NCBI GenBank assembly: GCA_902519375.1
Contig: CABYJS010000004.1
Location: 1 to 51,154 of the forward strand
Length of the DNA stretch: 51,154 nt
DNA from: an uncultured Pelagibacteraceae bacterium
GTDB taxonomy: Bacteria; Pseudomonadota; Alphaproteobacteria; Pelagibacterales; Pelagibacteraceae
Direction of reading: 5' to 3'
Below the pieces are notes generated by a model. It searched no databases. It was not told where the DNA came from and worked only from the letters and a program-made list of their open reading frames with translations. Made by a program: the position numbers and the translations under genes. Of this stretch, positions 27,212 to 36,824 are shown piece by piece. Each line of letters begins with the position of its first letter. The first letter of the stretch is position 1.

Positions 27212-28618
27212 ATGTTTGGATTACAGATTAGATATTTAAGTTTTTTTTTTGCCCTTATAACAGTTTTATCTTTTTTTAATATCATCTATTCTTATTATTT
27301 GGATTTGTATCTTAATTTAAGTACTTATTATTTTAGTTTTATCTTATCTTTAATAATGGCTATATTATTTTATAAGATTAAAGTTCCTGAGGTAAAAATT
27401 AGTATATTTAAAAAGATTTTAACTGTATTTTCAGGTTATGTTTTATTACCATTAATTCTTTTAATTCCTTTCTATTTTAGTATTTATAATTTAACTTTCT
27501 TAAACTCTTTGTTTGAGACTATTTCAGGATTTACTTCAACAGGTTTTACTATTTTCCCAAATATTAAAAATATTGATCAAAGCTTAATCTTATGGAGATC
27601 CTCCATTCAATGGATTGGAGGCCTCTATTTTCTATTTTCAATTATCTTTTTAATAGATATTTATGATGAGAATTTTAAGAAAACATTAACAAATTTTATT
27701 TCCTTTAATAACTCAGAAATTTTAAAACAAGTAACTAAAATCTTTCTTCTTTACTCATCCTTAACACTTTTTATATTCATAGTTTTAAATTTTTTTTCGA
27801 TTAGAACTTTCGATTCTTTGAATTTAGCCTTTACAATTATTTCTTCAGGTGGATTTCTTCCCGTTAACGATCTTTCAAGTATAATTAAAGATAATATGCA
27901 GATAATAGTTTTATCTTTTATGATGTTACTATCATTTTTCAGCATTTTTTTTACTTATAACTTAATATTTTTAAGAAAAAAAAATATTAATTTCTTTTAT
28001 GAGGATGTACAGTTAATCATTTATTTTATTGTAATTATCACAATTTTTTTTCTTTTTTTTAGTTTCAATACTAATTTTTCAATTAATCTCTTATCTATAT
28101 CAAGCAGTGTTTCTAACATAGGATTTTCACTTAATTCAAATCAAACAAATTTAACTTTCATATTTTTGATATTAGTCATTATTGGAGGGTCTTTTTTTTC
28201 AACCAGTTCAGGTCTAAGGTTTATTAAAATTTATTCATTATTTAAATATTCACTCAATCAAATTTTATCATTTAGTAGACCTAAGAATATCTATATGAAT
28301 AAATTAATGTTTACTAAAATTAACTTTGATTTTGATGAAATAAATAAATATTTTTTGACAGTTCTGATTTTTGTACTTTCTTTATTAGTTCTTTCATCCT
28401 TATTAAGTTTAAATGGTATGGATTTTGAAAGTTCATTTAAGCTGTCTATTTTGACGTTAATGAATACTGTAAATTCTTCAATTTATGGTTTAGAAGATTT
28501 TAATTTTAATAATCTGCACTTTTTTACTAAATATTCCTTAATATTCTTTATGATTATAGGTAGAATTGAATTATTAACAATTCTAATCCTCATAAAAAAA
28601 TTTCTTTTTAAAAATTAA
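27212..28618 (+). CDS. trkH: Trk potassium uptake channel subunit TrkH
   Basis: TrkH is the membrane channel of the Trk system. This 468-residue, strongly hydrophobic protein has about ten membrane helices. Four pore-loop regions can be followed: FTSTGFT near residue 105, SSGGFLP near 212, SSVSNIGFSL near 295 and NTVNSSIYGL near 418. The first two keep the central Gly of the selectivity filter, while the fourth is divergent. It is the last gene of the ntrYX-trkAH run and is followed 32 bases later by tRNA-Arg. Confidence 0.95.
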   Translation: MFGLQIRYLSFFFALITVLSFFNIIYSYYLDLYLNLSTYYFSFILSLIMAILFYKIKVPEVKISIFKKILTVFSGYVLLPLILLIPFYFSIYNLTFLNSLFETISGFTSTGFTIFPNIKNIDQSLILWRSSIQWIGGLYFLFSIIFLIDIYDENFKKTLTNFISFNNSEILKQVTKIFLLYSSLTLFIFIVLNFFSIRTFDSLNLAFTIISSGGFLPVNDLSSIIKDNMQIIVLSFMMLLSFFSIFFTYNLIFLRKKNINFFYEDVQLIIYFIVIITIFFLFFSFNTNFSINLLSISSSVSNIGFSLNSNQTNLTFIFLILVIIGGSFFSTSSGLRFIKIYSLFKYSLNQILSFSRPKNIYMNKLMFTKINFDFDEINKYFLTVLIFVLSLLVLSSLLSLNGMDFESSFKLSILTLMNTVNSSIYGLEDFNFNNLHFFTKYSLIFFMIIGRIELLTILILIKKFLFKN

Positions 28619-28650
28619 TTTATTAATGTATATGTATTTATTCAATTAAT

Positions 28651-28727
28651 GCGCCCTTAGCTCAGCTGGATAGAGCATCGGTTTTCTAAACCGAGGGTCG
28701 GAGGTTCGAATCCTCCAGGGCGCGCCA
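28651..28727 (+). tRNA. tRNA-Arg (anticodon TCT)
   Basis: This is a complete 77-base cloverleaf. The acceptor stem GCGCCCT pairs with AGGGCGC. The D arm is GCTC...GAGC, the anticodon stem TCGGT/ACCGA encloses the loop TTTCTAA (anticodon TCT), and the T arm is GGAGG-TTCGAAT-CCTCC. The discriminator is G and the CCA end is encoded. It reads AGA/AGG codons, and AGA is the dominant Arg codon in the genes of this window. Confidence 0.98.
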
Positions 28728-28824
28728 GTTTTGGTTCAAAATGGGTTTATTATGACTAATTAACCAGCTTCATGTGATTTAATTTCTCTTGCAGTGCTTT
28801 TTCTTCCATGCTTAAATTATGTAT

Positions 28825-28844
28825 ATTCAAAAGTTATTTTGAAT
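28825..28844. promoter_or_regulatory. Inverted repeat 1 upstream of aapJ
   Basis: A perfect 8-base inverted repeat, ATTCAAAA and TTTTGAAT, is separated by GTTA. It lies about 37-56 bases before the aapJ start codon and touches a second, longer palindrome. It could be a DNA operator or an RNA hairpin if transcription starts upstream. The protein that binds it, if any, is unknown. Confidence 0.5.
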
Positions 28845-28861
28845 TATTTGTTAACAAATAA
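28844..28861. promoter_or_regulatory. Inverted repeat 2 (18-bp perfect palindrome) upstream of aapJ
   Basis: TTATTTGTTAACAAATAA is its own reverse complement over all 18 bases, with no spacer. It ends about 20 bases before the aapJ ATG, just ahead of the purine-rich ribosome site (AGGAAG at about 28871-28876). A spacer-free palindrome is more typical of a dimeric repressor site than of an RNA hairpin. The function is inferred, not shown. Confidence 0.55.
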
Positions 28862-28880
28862 ATAAACAATAGGAAGAAAT

Positions 28881-29921
28881 ATGTTTAAATACTTAAAACA
28901 ATTAACTTCTTTAGTTGCTATGGTTGCTGTGTTGTTCACTTTTACAACAGAGTCTATGGCTGCTAAAAAATCTAAAACACTTAAAAACACTCAAAAAAAG
29001 GGTTTTGTAAGATGTGGAGTATCTCAAGGTCTTCCAGGATTTTCTAATGCTGATGCTGCAGGAAATTGGACTGGTGTTGACGTTGATGTATGTAGAGCGG
29101 TAGCTGCTGCAGTACTAGGTGATGCAAACAAGGTTAAGTTTACACCATTAAGTGCTAAAGAAAGATTTACAGCTTTAACTTCTGGTGAGATTGATATCTT
29201 ATCAAGAAACACAACTTGGACTCTTTCAAGAGATGCTGATATCGGACTTACTTTCGTAGGTGTAAACTTTTACGATGGACAAGGTTTCATGGTAAGAAAA
29301 AGTTCAGGTATTACTTCAACAAGCCAATTCAAAAATGGTATCTCAGCTTGTACAAACATTGGTACAACTACTGAGCTTAACATGAGAGACTTCTTTAATT
29401 CTAGAGGAATTTCTTATGAGCCAGTTGCTTTTGAAAAAGCTGATGAAGTTGTAGCTGCTTATGATGCTGGTAGATGTGATACTTACACTACTGATAAATC
29501 TGGTTTAGCTGCTCAAAGAACTAAAATGAAAAACCCTGATGAACACATTGTTCTACCAGAAACTATTTCTAAAGAACCTTTAGGACCAGTTGTTAGACAA
29601 GGTGATGCAGTATGGGAAGATATCGTAAGGTGGTCTTTGAACACTATGATCGAAGCAGAAGAGTACGGTATTACTTCAGCTAATGCAGACTCAATGAAAA
29701 CTTCAGAAAACCCACAAATCAAAAGATTAGTTGGTGCTGAAGGTGAAATGGGTGCAGCATTCGGTTTAGATAACGAATGGAACTTAAGAATTATCAAACA
29801 AGTTGGAAACTACGGTGAAAGTTATAAGAGAAATATAGCTGACACTGGAATTTTACCTGACAGAGGTCCAAATCAATTATGGACTAAAGGTGGTATTTTA
29901 TACGTTCCACCATCAAGATAA
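28881..29921 (+). CDS. aapJ: General L-amino acid ABC transporter, periplasmic binding protein (AapJ/YhdW)
   Basis: This is the periplasmic substrate-binding protein of a broad-range polar amino acid importer. A signal peptide ends near residue 27 (SMAA). The mature protein has the family opening VRCGVSQGLPGFSNADAAGNWTG, DVDVCRAVAAAVLGD, and the Cys-containing YDAGRCDTYTTDKSGLAAQR. The length of 346 is typical. Base composition is visibly less AT-extreme than its neighbours, as often seen for very highly expressed genes. A good ribosome site precedes the ATG. It is followed by a strong terminator, and the permease and ATPase genes come next. Such binding proteins are among the most abundant proteins in SAR11 cells. 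Confidence 0.96.
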   Translation: MFKYLKQLTSLVAMVAVLFTFTTESMAAKKSKTLKNTQKKGFVRCGVSQGLPGFSNADAAGNWTGVDVDVCRAVAAAVLGDANKVKFTPLSAKERFTALTSGEIDILSRNTTWTLSRDADIGLTFVGVNFYDGQGFMVRKSSGITSTSQFKNGISACTNIGTTTELNMRDFFNSRGISYEPVAFEKADEVVAAYDAGRCDTYTTDKSGLAAQRTKMKNPDEHIVLPETISKEPLGPVVRQGDAVWEDIVRWSLNTMIEAEEYGITSANADSMKTSENPQIKRLVGAEGEMGAAFGLDNEWNLRIIKQVGNYGESYKRNIADTGILPDRGPNQLWTKGGILYVPPSR

Positions 29922-29940
29922 TCTAAGTTATAAATTACTT

Positions 29941-29974
29941 AAAAAGGGCTAGATTTTTCTAGCCCTTTTTTTTT
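29941..29974 (+). terminator. Intrinsic terminator/attenuator after aapJ
   Basis: AAAAAGGGCTAGA pairs over 13 bases with TCTAGCCCTTTTT around a TTTT loop, and the T run continues to 29974. It begins 20 bases after the aapJ stop and ends 22 bases before the permease gene. It probably lowers, but does not abolish, read-through into aapQMP. It is the clearest intrinsic terminator in the window. Confidence 0.93.
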
Positions 29975-29996
29975 AAACTCATATATAGTTCTCATA

Positions 29997-31148
29997 GTGA
30001 ATTTTAAACTAAAAGATATAGGTCCACAATTAATGACAGTTATAGCTGTTGTTCTTGTCTTTGGTTTTTTTACTTATAATGCACAAGTCAATATGGAGAA
30101 TAGAGGTATTGATTTTGGTTATGGGTTTTTATCTCAAGAGTCTTCATTTGACGTTCAATTTTCTTTAATAGAGTATGATGGCTCACATTCATACTTTAGA
30201 GCATATTTAGTTGGTTTATTAAATACTATACTTGTTTCTGTTATTGGAATTTTTCTTGCAACAATACTTGGAGTATTAGTTGGTATAGCAAGATTGTCCC
30301 CTAATTATTTAATAAATAAATTTGCTGCTTTTTATGTAGAATTTTTTAGAAACATACCATTACTCTTGCAAATATTTTTTTGGTATTTTGCTGCTCTAAG
30401 AGCTTTACCACTCCCACAAGATGCAGAAGCGATGTTTGGAATTTCATTTTTAACAATTAAGGGTCTGTTTGTTCCTGCATTTATTTGGGAAAATTTTAAC
30501 ATTTTCTTTTATTCGATTGTTGCTGCAATTGTTGCAATAATAGTTATTCGTTATCGTGCAAAAAAACTACAAGAAACAATAGGTAAACAAACACCAGTTT
30601 TACTAATATCCATAGGTTTACTTTTTATTTTACCCCTTTTAAGTTTTTTAATTGGTGGCGTAAGATTGTCATTTGAAATACCTGTTTTAAAACAACTAGC
30701 GACGACATCATTTATTTACGAGGGTGGAGTAAGCTTACCACCTGAATTAATTGCTTTAGCATTATCCTTGTCTCTATATACAGCAACTTTTATAGCTGAA
30801 TGTGTTAGAGCAGGAATTCAGGGTGTTGGTAAAGGTCAAAAAGAAGCTGCAGCATCAATTGGTCTTACACAAAATCAAGTGCTTAAACTTGTAGTGATGC
30901 CTCAAGCTCTAAGAATAATAATTCCTCCTACAACAAATCAATATTTAAATCTTACAAAAAATTCTTCATTAGCTGCTGCAATAGCTTATCCTGACTTGGT
31001 ACTAGTTTTTGCTGGAACAGCGTTAATGCAAACTGGTAAGGCAATTGAAATCGTATCTATAACAATGTTCACATATTTATCTTTAAGTATTTCAATTTCA
31101 TTATTTATGAATTGGTACAATAACAAAATAGCGATAACAGAAAAATAA
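29997..31148 (+). CDS. aapQ: General L-amino acid ABC transporter permease (AapQ/YhdX)
   Basis: This is an inner-membrane permease of the His/Glu/Gln/Arg/opine family. The 383-residue protein has an N-terminal membrane helix (about 14-28). The permease domain carries the paired conserved segments YLVGLLNTILVSVIGI and ASIGLTQNQVLKLVVMPQALRIIIPP. The latter is the EAA loop that docks on the ATPase. The start used is GTG at 29997; the preceding bases show no strong ribosome site. It overlaps aapM by one base. Confidence 0.94.
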   Translation: MNFKLKDIGPQLMTVIAVVLVFGFFTYNAQVNMENRGIDFGYGFLSQESSFDVQFSLIEYDGSHSYFRAYLVGLLNTILVSVIGIFLATILGVLVGIARLSPNYLINKFAAFYVEFFRNIPLLLQIFFWYFAALRALPLPQDAEAMFGISFLTIKGLFVPAFIWENFNIFFYSIVAAIVAIIVIRYRAKKLQETIGKQTPVLLISIGLLFILPLLSFLIGGVRLSFEIPVLKQLATTSFIYEGGVSLPPELIALALSLSLYTATFIAECVRAGIQGVGKGQKEAAASIGLTQNQVLKLVVMPQALRIIIPPTTNQYLNLTKNSSLAAAIAYPDLVLVFAGTALMQTGKAIEIVSITMFTYLSLSISISLFMNWYNNKIAITEK

Positions 31149-32590
31149 TGTCTAAAATTAATTTTTTAAAACCAGATAAGTCTAATCTTTATACCTTTTT
31201 ATACTTAGGTTCTTTTTTGTTCTTTATTAGTGTCTTGGATGTACTTTTAAACTCTTTTTTTAGTTTAAACTTAACAGGTTTTTTGCCTGGTTTTCTAAGT
31301 TTTTTATTGCCGTTAATTCTTGGCTTTATTGGTCTTTATTTTATAAGAATTGAATTAAGTGGTATTAAGCATCTAGATCTATTAAATAAGCATATTAACA
31401 CTAATAATTTTAATGCTGTTTTATCTTTATTAATCATATTTATAATTCTTAAATCCATTCCACCTATATTAAGTTGGTTTTTTATAGATGCTAGTTTTGC
31501 TGGAGACTCAAAAGATGTTTGTACCGGTACAGGTGCTTGCTGGACTTATATAAAAGTATGGATGAGAAGATTTATGTATGGGATGTATCCTAATGGAGAA
31601 CAATGGAGAATAAATTTATCTTTTATAGCCTTAGCTTTACTTGGATCTGTTGGTTATTTTGCAACTGACAAATTTAAAAAATACTTAACCCTTTATTATG
31701 TTGTAATTTATCCTTTTATTGCGTTCCTTTTTATATTTTTCTTTATATCAGGTGGCCCAATATTTTTTGATTTTTCATATGGAATAATTGCTGCAATTCT
31801 ATCCGTCATTATTGGTTTCTTTATTCCTACTAAATTTAAGTTTTATTACTTCTTAATAGTTCCTTTTGCTATTTACGTTTTATTAAAATATTTTATTTTT
31901 TACGAAGAATTGATTGAATTAGGAAAATTAGATGGTTTAAACTGGGTAGAAACAGGAGCTTGGGGTGGTTTGTCATTAACTTTTATAATTTCTTTCTTCT
32001 GTCTAATTTTTTGTTTCCCAATAGGGATGGCTTTTGCACTTGGAAGAAGATCTGGATTTCCTTTAATCAGGTATATATCCATAGGCTTTATTGAATTTTG
32101 GAGAGGTGTACCTTTGATTACAGTATTATTTATGTCTGCTGTAATGTTTCCGATGTTTTTACCCGCAGACTTTTTTATAGACAAATTAGTAAGATGCATA
32201 ATAGCTATCTCATTGTTTGAAGCTGCATATGTTGCGGAAGTTATAAGAGGTGGTTTACAAGCTCTTCCTAGGGGACAATACGAAGCTGCAAAATCATTGG
32301 GAATGGGATATTGGAGAATGCATATATTTGTAATTTTGCCACAAGCTTTGAAACTTGTAATTCCAGGAATAGCAAATACGTTTTTGGCCTTAGTAAAAGA
32401 CACACCATTAATTTTTGTTGTTGGACTACTAGAAATAGTAGGAATGTTAAATTTAGCTAAAACAAATCCAGAATGGTTAGGTTTTGCAATGGAAGGATAT
32501 GTATTTGCTGCAATAATCTTCTGGATTATTTGTTATGCAATGAGTAAATATAGTTATAATTTAGAACAAAAATATAAAACAGATCGATAA
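31148..32590 (+). CDS. aapM: General L-amino acid ABC transporter permease (AapM/YhdY)
   Basis: This is the second permease of the same importer. At 480 residues it is longer than many AapM proteins (often about 380-430). Additional hydrophobic segments lie in the N-terminal half (about 12-33, 40-66, 90-108, 156-170, 176-250). The C-terminal permease domain has [24 protein letters not shown] and the EAA loop [28 protein letters not shown]. It overlaps aapQ by one base and precedes aapP by 5 bases. Confidence 0.94.
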   Translation: MSKINFLKPDKSNLYTFLYLGSFLFFISVLDVLLNSFFSLNLTGFLPGFLSFLLPLILGFIGLYFIRIELSGIKHLDLLNKHINTNNFNAVLSLLIIFIILKSIPPILSWFFIDASFAGDSKDVCTGTGACWTYIKVWMRRFMYGMYPNGEQWRINLSFIALALLGSVGYFATDKFKKYLTLYYVVIYPFIAFLFIFFFISGGPIFFDFSYGIIAAILSVIIGFFIPTKFKFYYFLIVPFAIYVLLKYFIFYEELIELGKLDGLNWVETGAWGGLSLTFIISFFCLIFCFPIGMAFALGRRSGFPLIRYISIGFIEFWRGVPLITVLFMSAVMFPMFLPADFFIDKLVRCIIAISLFEAAYVAEVIRGGLQALPRGQYEAAKSLGMGYWRMHIFVILPQALKLVIPGIANTFLALVKDTPLIFVVGLLEIVGMLNLAKTNPEWLGFAMEGYVFAAIIFWIICYAMSKYSYNLEQKYKTDR

Positions 32591-32595
32591 AAAGT

Positions 32596-33330
32596 ATGTC
32601 CGACAGTATAATTCAAATAAATAACATGAATAAATGGTTTGGAGATTTCCAAGTTTTAAAAGGAATTAATCTTGAAGTAAAACCAAAACAAAAAATTGTT
32701 GTTTGTGGACCTTCTGGTTCAGGTAAGTCAACATTAATTAGATGTATAAACAGATTAGAAGAACATCAAGAAGGTGATATCATAGTTGACGGAACAGAAT
32801 TAACTGAGGACACAAAAAACATAGAACAAATCAGAGCTGAAGTTGGAATGGTATTTCAACAATTTAATTTATTTCCACATTTATCAATTTTAGATAATTG
32901 TACCTTAGCTCCTATATGGGTTAAGAAAATGCCAAAAAAAGAAGCAGAAGAGTTAGCTCTTAAACATCTGGAAAGGGTGCAAATTTTAGATCAAGCTCAA
33001 AAATATCCTGGTCAACTCTCTGGAGGTCAACAACAAAGGGTTGCTATAGCTAGAGCTTTATGTATGGAGCCAAAAATAATGCTTTTTGATGAGCCTACAT
33101 CAGCATTAGACCCAGAAATGATTAAAGAAGTACTTGATGTTATGGTTAATTTAGCAAAACAAGGAATGACAATGATAGTTGTAACACATGAAATGGGCTT
33201 TGCTAAAGAAGTCGCTGACCAAATGATCTTTATGGACGAAGGTATGATAGTAGAAAAAGCTGATACTAAAGAATTCTTTGCCAATCCAAAGAGTGAAAGG
33301 ACCAAACTTTTCCTCAGCCAGATACTATAG
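32596..33330 (+). CDS. aapP: General L-amino acid ABC transporter ATP-binding protein (AapP/YhdZ)
   Basis: This is the cytoplasmic ATPase that powers the importer. Walker A is GPSGSGKST (near residue 38), the Q-loop is [11 protein letters not shown], the signature is LSGGQQQR, Walker B is [11 protein letters not shown], and the switch His is in VVTHEMGFA. The length of 244 is standard for the polar amino acid family. It is the last gene of the aap cluster, with no clear terminator after it before the XRE gene. Confidence 0.97.
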   Translation: MSDSIIQINNMNKWFGDFQVLKGINLEVKPKQKIVVCGPSGSGKSTLIRCINRLEEHQEGDIIVDGTELTEDTKNIEQIRAEVGMVFQQFNLFPHLSILDNCTLAPIWVKKMPKKEAEELALKHLERVQILDQAQKYPGQLSGGQQQRVAIARALCMEPKIMLFDEPTSALDPEMIKEVLDVMVNLAKQGMTMIVVTHEMGFAKEVADQMIFMDEGMIVEKADTKEFFANPKSERTKLFLSQIL

Positions 33331-33494
33331 TCAATACAAATTTCAAGGAATATTTCTCAAATAAGGGTATAAATGATGCTTGACATATTTTGCGTATACA
33401 AGGTTTTTTCTTAAAAAATAAAAAATTATATAGTTGCAGTAGGTATTAAAAACTAGTTGAATGAGATTTTAAAATAAAATTAAGAGGGGTCTTA

Positions 33495-33866
33495 ATGGAG
33501 GATAATTTCAATAAGCATTTAGGCAATAAGCTTAAGCTTAGAAGATTAGCTTTAGGTTTAACACAAACTAAGGTAGCTAAAGCAATCAACGTCACTTTTC
33601 AGCAAATTCAGAAGTACGAAAAGGGCACAAATGGTGTTAGTTCAATTAGATTACTTCAACTTTCAAATTATTTAAAAGTACCAATCAATTATTTCTTTGA
33701 AGATTTTTCAGAATACTTAATAAATCTAGAGAAATCTCAAGAGGGACATATGAATGTAAATTATAATTTTTTAGTTAAGTTATATTCTGAACTAAATGCA
33801 GACCAAAAATTAAAATTTAATAAATCTTTACAAGTATCAAGTAGTAATATTTCTAAAGTCGGATAA
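33495..33866 (+). CDS. XRE-family helix-turn-helix transcriptional regulator
   Basis: The 123-residue protein has an HTH_3 domain at about residues 8-65 (LGNKLKLRRLALGLTQTKVAKAINVTFQQIQKYEKGTNGVSS). A C-terminal half (70-123) of unclear function has no metal-binding or enzymatic motif I can see. It resembles the small SinR-like regulators common in alphaproteobacteria. A purine-rich ribosome site (AAGAGGGG) precedes the ATG. It lies between the aap transporter and a tRNA pair. It may regulate the transporter or itself, but nothing in the sequence proves a target. Confidence 0.85.
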   Translation: MEDNFNKHLGNKLKLRRLALGLTQTKVAKAINVTFQQIQKYEKGTNGVSSIRLLQLSNYLKVPINYFFEDFSEYLINLEKSQEGHMNVNYNFLVKLYSELNADQKLKFNKSLQVSSSNISKVG

Positions 33867-33875
33867 TTTTTTTTT

Positions 33876-33951
33876 TGGCTCCTCGGGCAGGACTCGAACC
33901 TGCGACCAATTGATTAACAGTCAACTGCTCTACCAACTGAGCTACCGAGGA
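33876..33951 (-). tRNA. tRNA-Asn (anticodon GTT)
   Basis: Read on the minus strand this is a full 76-base cloverleaf. The acceptor stem TCCTCGG pairs with CCGAGGA, the D arm is GCTC...GAGC, the anticodon loop is CTGTTAA (GTT), and the T arm is GCAGG-TTCGAGT-CCTGC. The discriminator is G and CCA is encoded. It ends 9 bases from the convergent XRE gene, across a T run. Confidence 0.98.
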
Positions 33952-34002
33952 ATATTAAAAATCTCAACTTACTTTCTTTTAAGACTAAAACAAGAATTTT
34001 TT

Positions 34003-34076
34003 TGGAGGCAACGCCCGGAATCGAACCGGGATACAAGGATTTGCAATCCTCTGCGTAACCATTCCGCCACGTTGCC
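34003..34076 (-). tRNA. tRNA-Cys (anticodon GCA)
   Basis: Read on the minus strand this is a 74-base cloverleaf. The acceptor stem GGCAACG pairs with CGTTGCC, the anticodon stem GAGGA/TCCTT encloses the loop TTGCAAA (GCA), and the T arm is CCCGG-TTCGATT-CCGGG. The discriminator is T and CCA is encoded. It lies 51 bases upstream of tRNA-Asn in transcription order, so the two may form one transcript. Confidence 0.97.
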
Positions 34077-34196
34077 AGATGTTTTAGTAGATAGCTACAA
34101 GGAGTTTTATATAAAATATTTGTGATTAGTCTATTAAATAACGATCTAATTTGATTATTGTTAATTTAGATTATTAAATTATAAACTACATTATCC

Positions 34197-36824
34197 ATGA
34201 ATAGCGATAAATATATACATTCTGAAGTAGAAGATAATATTTATTCTTATTGGGAAAAAAATAAATTATTTAAACCTAAGAAAAATTCAAAAAAATACTC
34301 AATAGTTATTCCACCTCCTAATGTTACTGGGAGTTTACATATGGGTCATGCATTAAATAATTCAATTCAGGATCTTTTAGTTCGTTATTATCGAATGAAT
34401 AATTATGAAACTTTATGGCAACCTGGAACTGATCATGCTGGTATCGCCACTCAGGCTTTAGTTGAAAAAAAACTTGAAAAAGAAAATCTAAGTAAAAATG
34501 ATTTAGGTCGAGAAAAGTTTATAGAAAAAGTGTGGGAGTGGAAAAATCAATATGGTGATATTATTATTAATCAGCTCAAAAAACTTGGATGTTCATGTGA
34601 TTGGTCTAGGAATGCTTTTACCATGGATGAAAATCTATCAAAATCAGTAGTAAAAGTTTTTGTTGAATTGCATAAAAAAAAGTTAATCTATAAAGCTGAA
34701 AAACTGGTCAATTGGGACACAGTTTTAAAAACAGCAATATCCGATCTAGAGGTTGATCAAAGGGAAATGAACTCAAAGATCTACTATATTAGATACCCAA
34801 TAGATAACTCGTCAGATTTTATAACTATTGCAACTACAAGACCTGAAACAATGTTAGGAGATACAGCTATTGCCGTTAATCCAAAAGATAAAAGATTTAA
34901 AAAATATGTGGGCAAAACTGTCACTATCCCAATTGTAGGTAGAAAAATAAAAATTATAAAAGACAATTACGCAGATCCAGAACAAGGAACTGGTGCATTA
35001 AAGATTACTCCAGCTCATGACTTTAATGATTATAATGTTGGACAAAGAAATAAGCTAGAAATTATAAATGTTTTTACTGAAGATGGAAAAATTAATAATA
35101 ATGCACCTAGTGATTATGTTGGATTAGATAGATTTGAAGCACGTAAAAAAATTTTAAACGAGTTAAAAGAAAAAGATTTTTTTGTTAAAGAAGAAAATAT
35201 TAAAAATAAAGTACCATATGGGGATAGATCAAATTCAGTTATTGAACCTTTTTTAACAGAGCAATGGTTTGTGAATGCAAAAAAATTATCTGTTAAAGCT
35301 AAGCAAATAGTTAAATCAAAAAAAACAAATTTCTTTCCAGAAAATTGGTCAAAAACTTATTTTCAATGGATGAATAATATTGAGCCTTGGTGTATTTCTA
35401 GACAACTTTGGTGGGGCCATCAAATACCAGCTTGGTATGGTCCTGATAAAAAAATCTTTGTTGCAACAAATGAAACAGATGCAAAAAAACAAGCTAAAAA
35501 ATTTTATAAAAAAGATGTTAAAATTACAAGAGATCCTGATGTTTTAGATACATGGTTTTCATCTGGTTTATGGCCTTTTGCAACATTAGGTTGGCCTGAT
35601 AAAAAAGATTTTGTTAAAAAATTCTACCCAACAACAGTTTTAGTTACAGGCTTTGACATCATATTTTTTTGGGTAGCAAGAATGATGATGTTTGGAATGG
35701 AATTTTTAAAGAAAGAGCCATTTAAAGATATTTATGTTCATGCTTTAGTTAGAGATGAAAAAGGACAAAAAATGTCAAAGTCAAAAGGAAACGTAATTGA
35801 TCCATTAGATTTAATCGAAAAATATAGCGCAGATGCTTTAAGATTTACTCTTCTTTCAATGGCATCACCGGGCACAGATGTAAAACTTTCTGAAGATAGA
35901 GTAAAAGGATATAGAAATTTTTTGAATAAATTATGGAATGCTAATAATTTTTTAATTACCAATAAATGTGATTTTAATAAAACTGATAAAGTCCCCAAAA
36001 CTACATTAAATATTAATAAATGGATTTATTCAGAACTTATTCAAACTAAAGATAAGATTGAGAAAAATCTAAAAGATTATCGATTTGATGAAGCAGCTAA
36101 AAATGCCTACCAGTTTGCTTGGCACTCTTATTGTGACTGGTACATTGAGCTTTCAAAAACTATTCTATTTTCAGACGATAAAAAATCTAAAAAAGAGCTA
36201 AAAGAAGTATCAGCTTATATATTTAAACAAATACTTGTTATTCTTCATCCATTTATTCCATTTGTTACTGAGAAAATCTGGTTAAAAAATAAATTTGATA
36301 AATCAGATAAGAATTTCCTAATGCATGCAAATTGGCCATCAGGAAAAGCCAAAAAAGACCAATCTATGAAAGATGTAGAAAGTATCATTAATGTTATTTC
36401 TGAACTTAGATCTTTTAAAAATGAATTAAATGTTAGCCCAGGTTCATTTATCGATATCTCAATTAATAAAATTGCTAAAAAAAATAAAACATTAATGACC
36501 AATAATGAAATTATTCTTAAAAAACTTGGTCGTATCAATAACTTCTATGATAAAGACCAAGAAAAACCCTCAGCTACATTGGTTATATCTGGCGACATAT
36601 TTAAGATCTATTTTGATGAAAATGTTGATTTAAATCTAATTAAAGAAAACTTAGTTAAAAGACAGAACAAATATCAAGGAGAAATGGACAAAATATCTCA
36701 ACGATTATCTAACAAAGGATTTATTGATAGAGCTCCAAAAAATATTGTTGAACAAGAAAAAACTAACTATAGTAATTTAAAAAATGATATCAAAAAAATA
36801 TCATTAACAATTGAAAGTTTATAA
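34197..36824 (+). CDS. valS: Valyl-tRNA synthetase
   Basis: ValS is a large class I synthetase that charges tRNA-Val and edits Thr. The HIGH motif is in [17 protein letters not shown] (near residue 44) and KMSKS in [14 protein letters not shown]. The editing (CP1) domain has [12 protein letters not shown]. The anticodon-binding domain and a C-terminal coiled coil (about 810-875) complete the protein. The length of 875 is normal for short bacterial ValS. The stop shares one base with the ilvD start, linking valine charging with valine/isoleucine synthesis. Confidence 0.98.
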   Translation: MNSDKYIHSEVEDNIYSYWEKNKLFKPKKNSKKYSIVIPPPNVTGSLHMGHALNNSIQDLLVRYYRMNNYETLWQPGTDHAGIATQALVEKKLEKENLSKNDLGREKFIEKVWEWKNQYGDIIINQLKKLGCSCDWSRNAFTMDENLSKSVVKVFVELHKKKLIYKAEKLVNWDTVLKTAISDLEVDQREMNSKIYYIRYPIDNSSDFITIATTRPETMLGDTAIAVNPKDKRFKKYVGKTVTIPIVGRKIKIIKDNYADPEQGTGALKITPAHDFNDYNVGQRNKLEIINVFTEDGKINNNAPSDYVGLDRFEARKKILNELKEKDFFVKEENIKNKVPYGDRSNSVIEPFLTEQWFVNAKKLSVKAKQIVKSKKTNFFPENWSKTYFQWMNNIEPWCISRQLWWGHQIPAWYGPDKKIFVATNETDAKKQAKKFYKKDVKITRDPDVLDTWFSSGLWPFATLGWPDKKDFVKKFYPTTVLVTGFDIIFFWVARMMMFGMEFLKKEPFKDIYVHALVRDEKGQKMSKSKGNVIDPLDLIEKYSADALRFTLLSMASPGTDVKLSEDRVKGYRNFLNKLWNANNFLITNKCDFNKTDKVPKTTLNINKWIYSELIQTKDKIEKNLKDYRFDEAAKNAYQFAWHSYCDWYIELSKTILFSDDKKSKKELKEVSAYIFKQILVILHPFIPFVTEKIWLKNKFDKSDKNFLMHANWPSGKAKKDQSMKDVESIINVISELRSFKNELNVSPGSFIDISINKIAKKNKTLMTNNEIILKKLGRINNFYDKDQEKPSATLVISGDIFKIYFDENVDLNLIKENLVKRQNKYQGEMDKISQRLSNKGFIDRAPKNIVEQEKTNYSNLKNDIKKISLTIESL

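Noticed and set aside
31900..32403. 167-codon minus-strand ORF inside aapM
   Set aside because: It is antisense to the permease domain, where codon use and motifs clearly support the plus strand.
33380..33385. Perfect TTGACA hexamer before the XRE gene as a -35 box
   Set aside because: No convincing -10 hexamer is found 16-18 bases downstream, so I did not call a promoter.
33910..34125. Plus-strand 71-codon ORF across the tRNA pair
   Set aside because: It is the antisense reading of tRNA-Asn and tRNA-Cys. It contains the familiar spurious tRNA-complement peptide (RPESNRDTRICNPLRN) and has no ribosome site.
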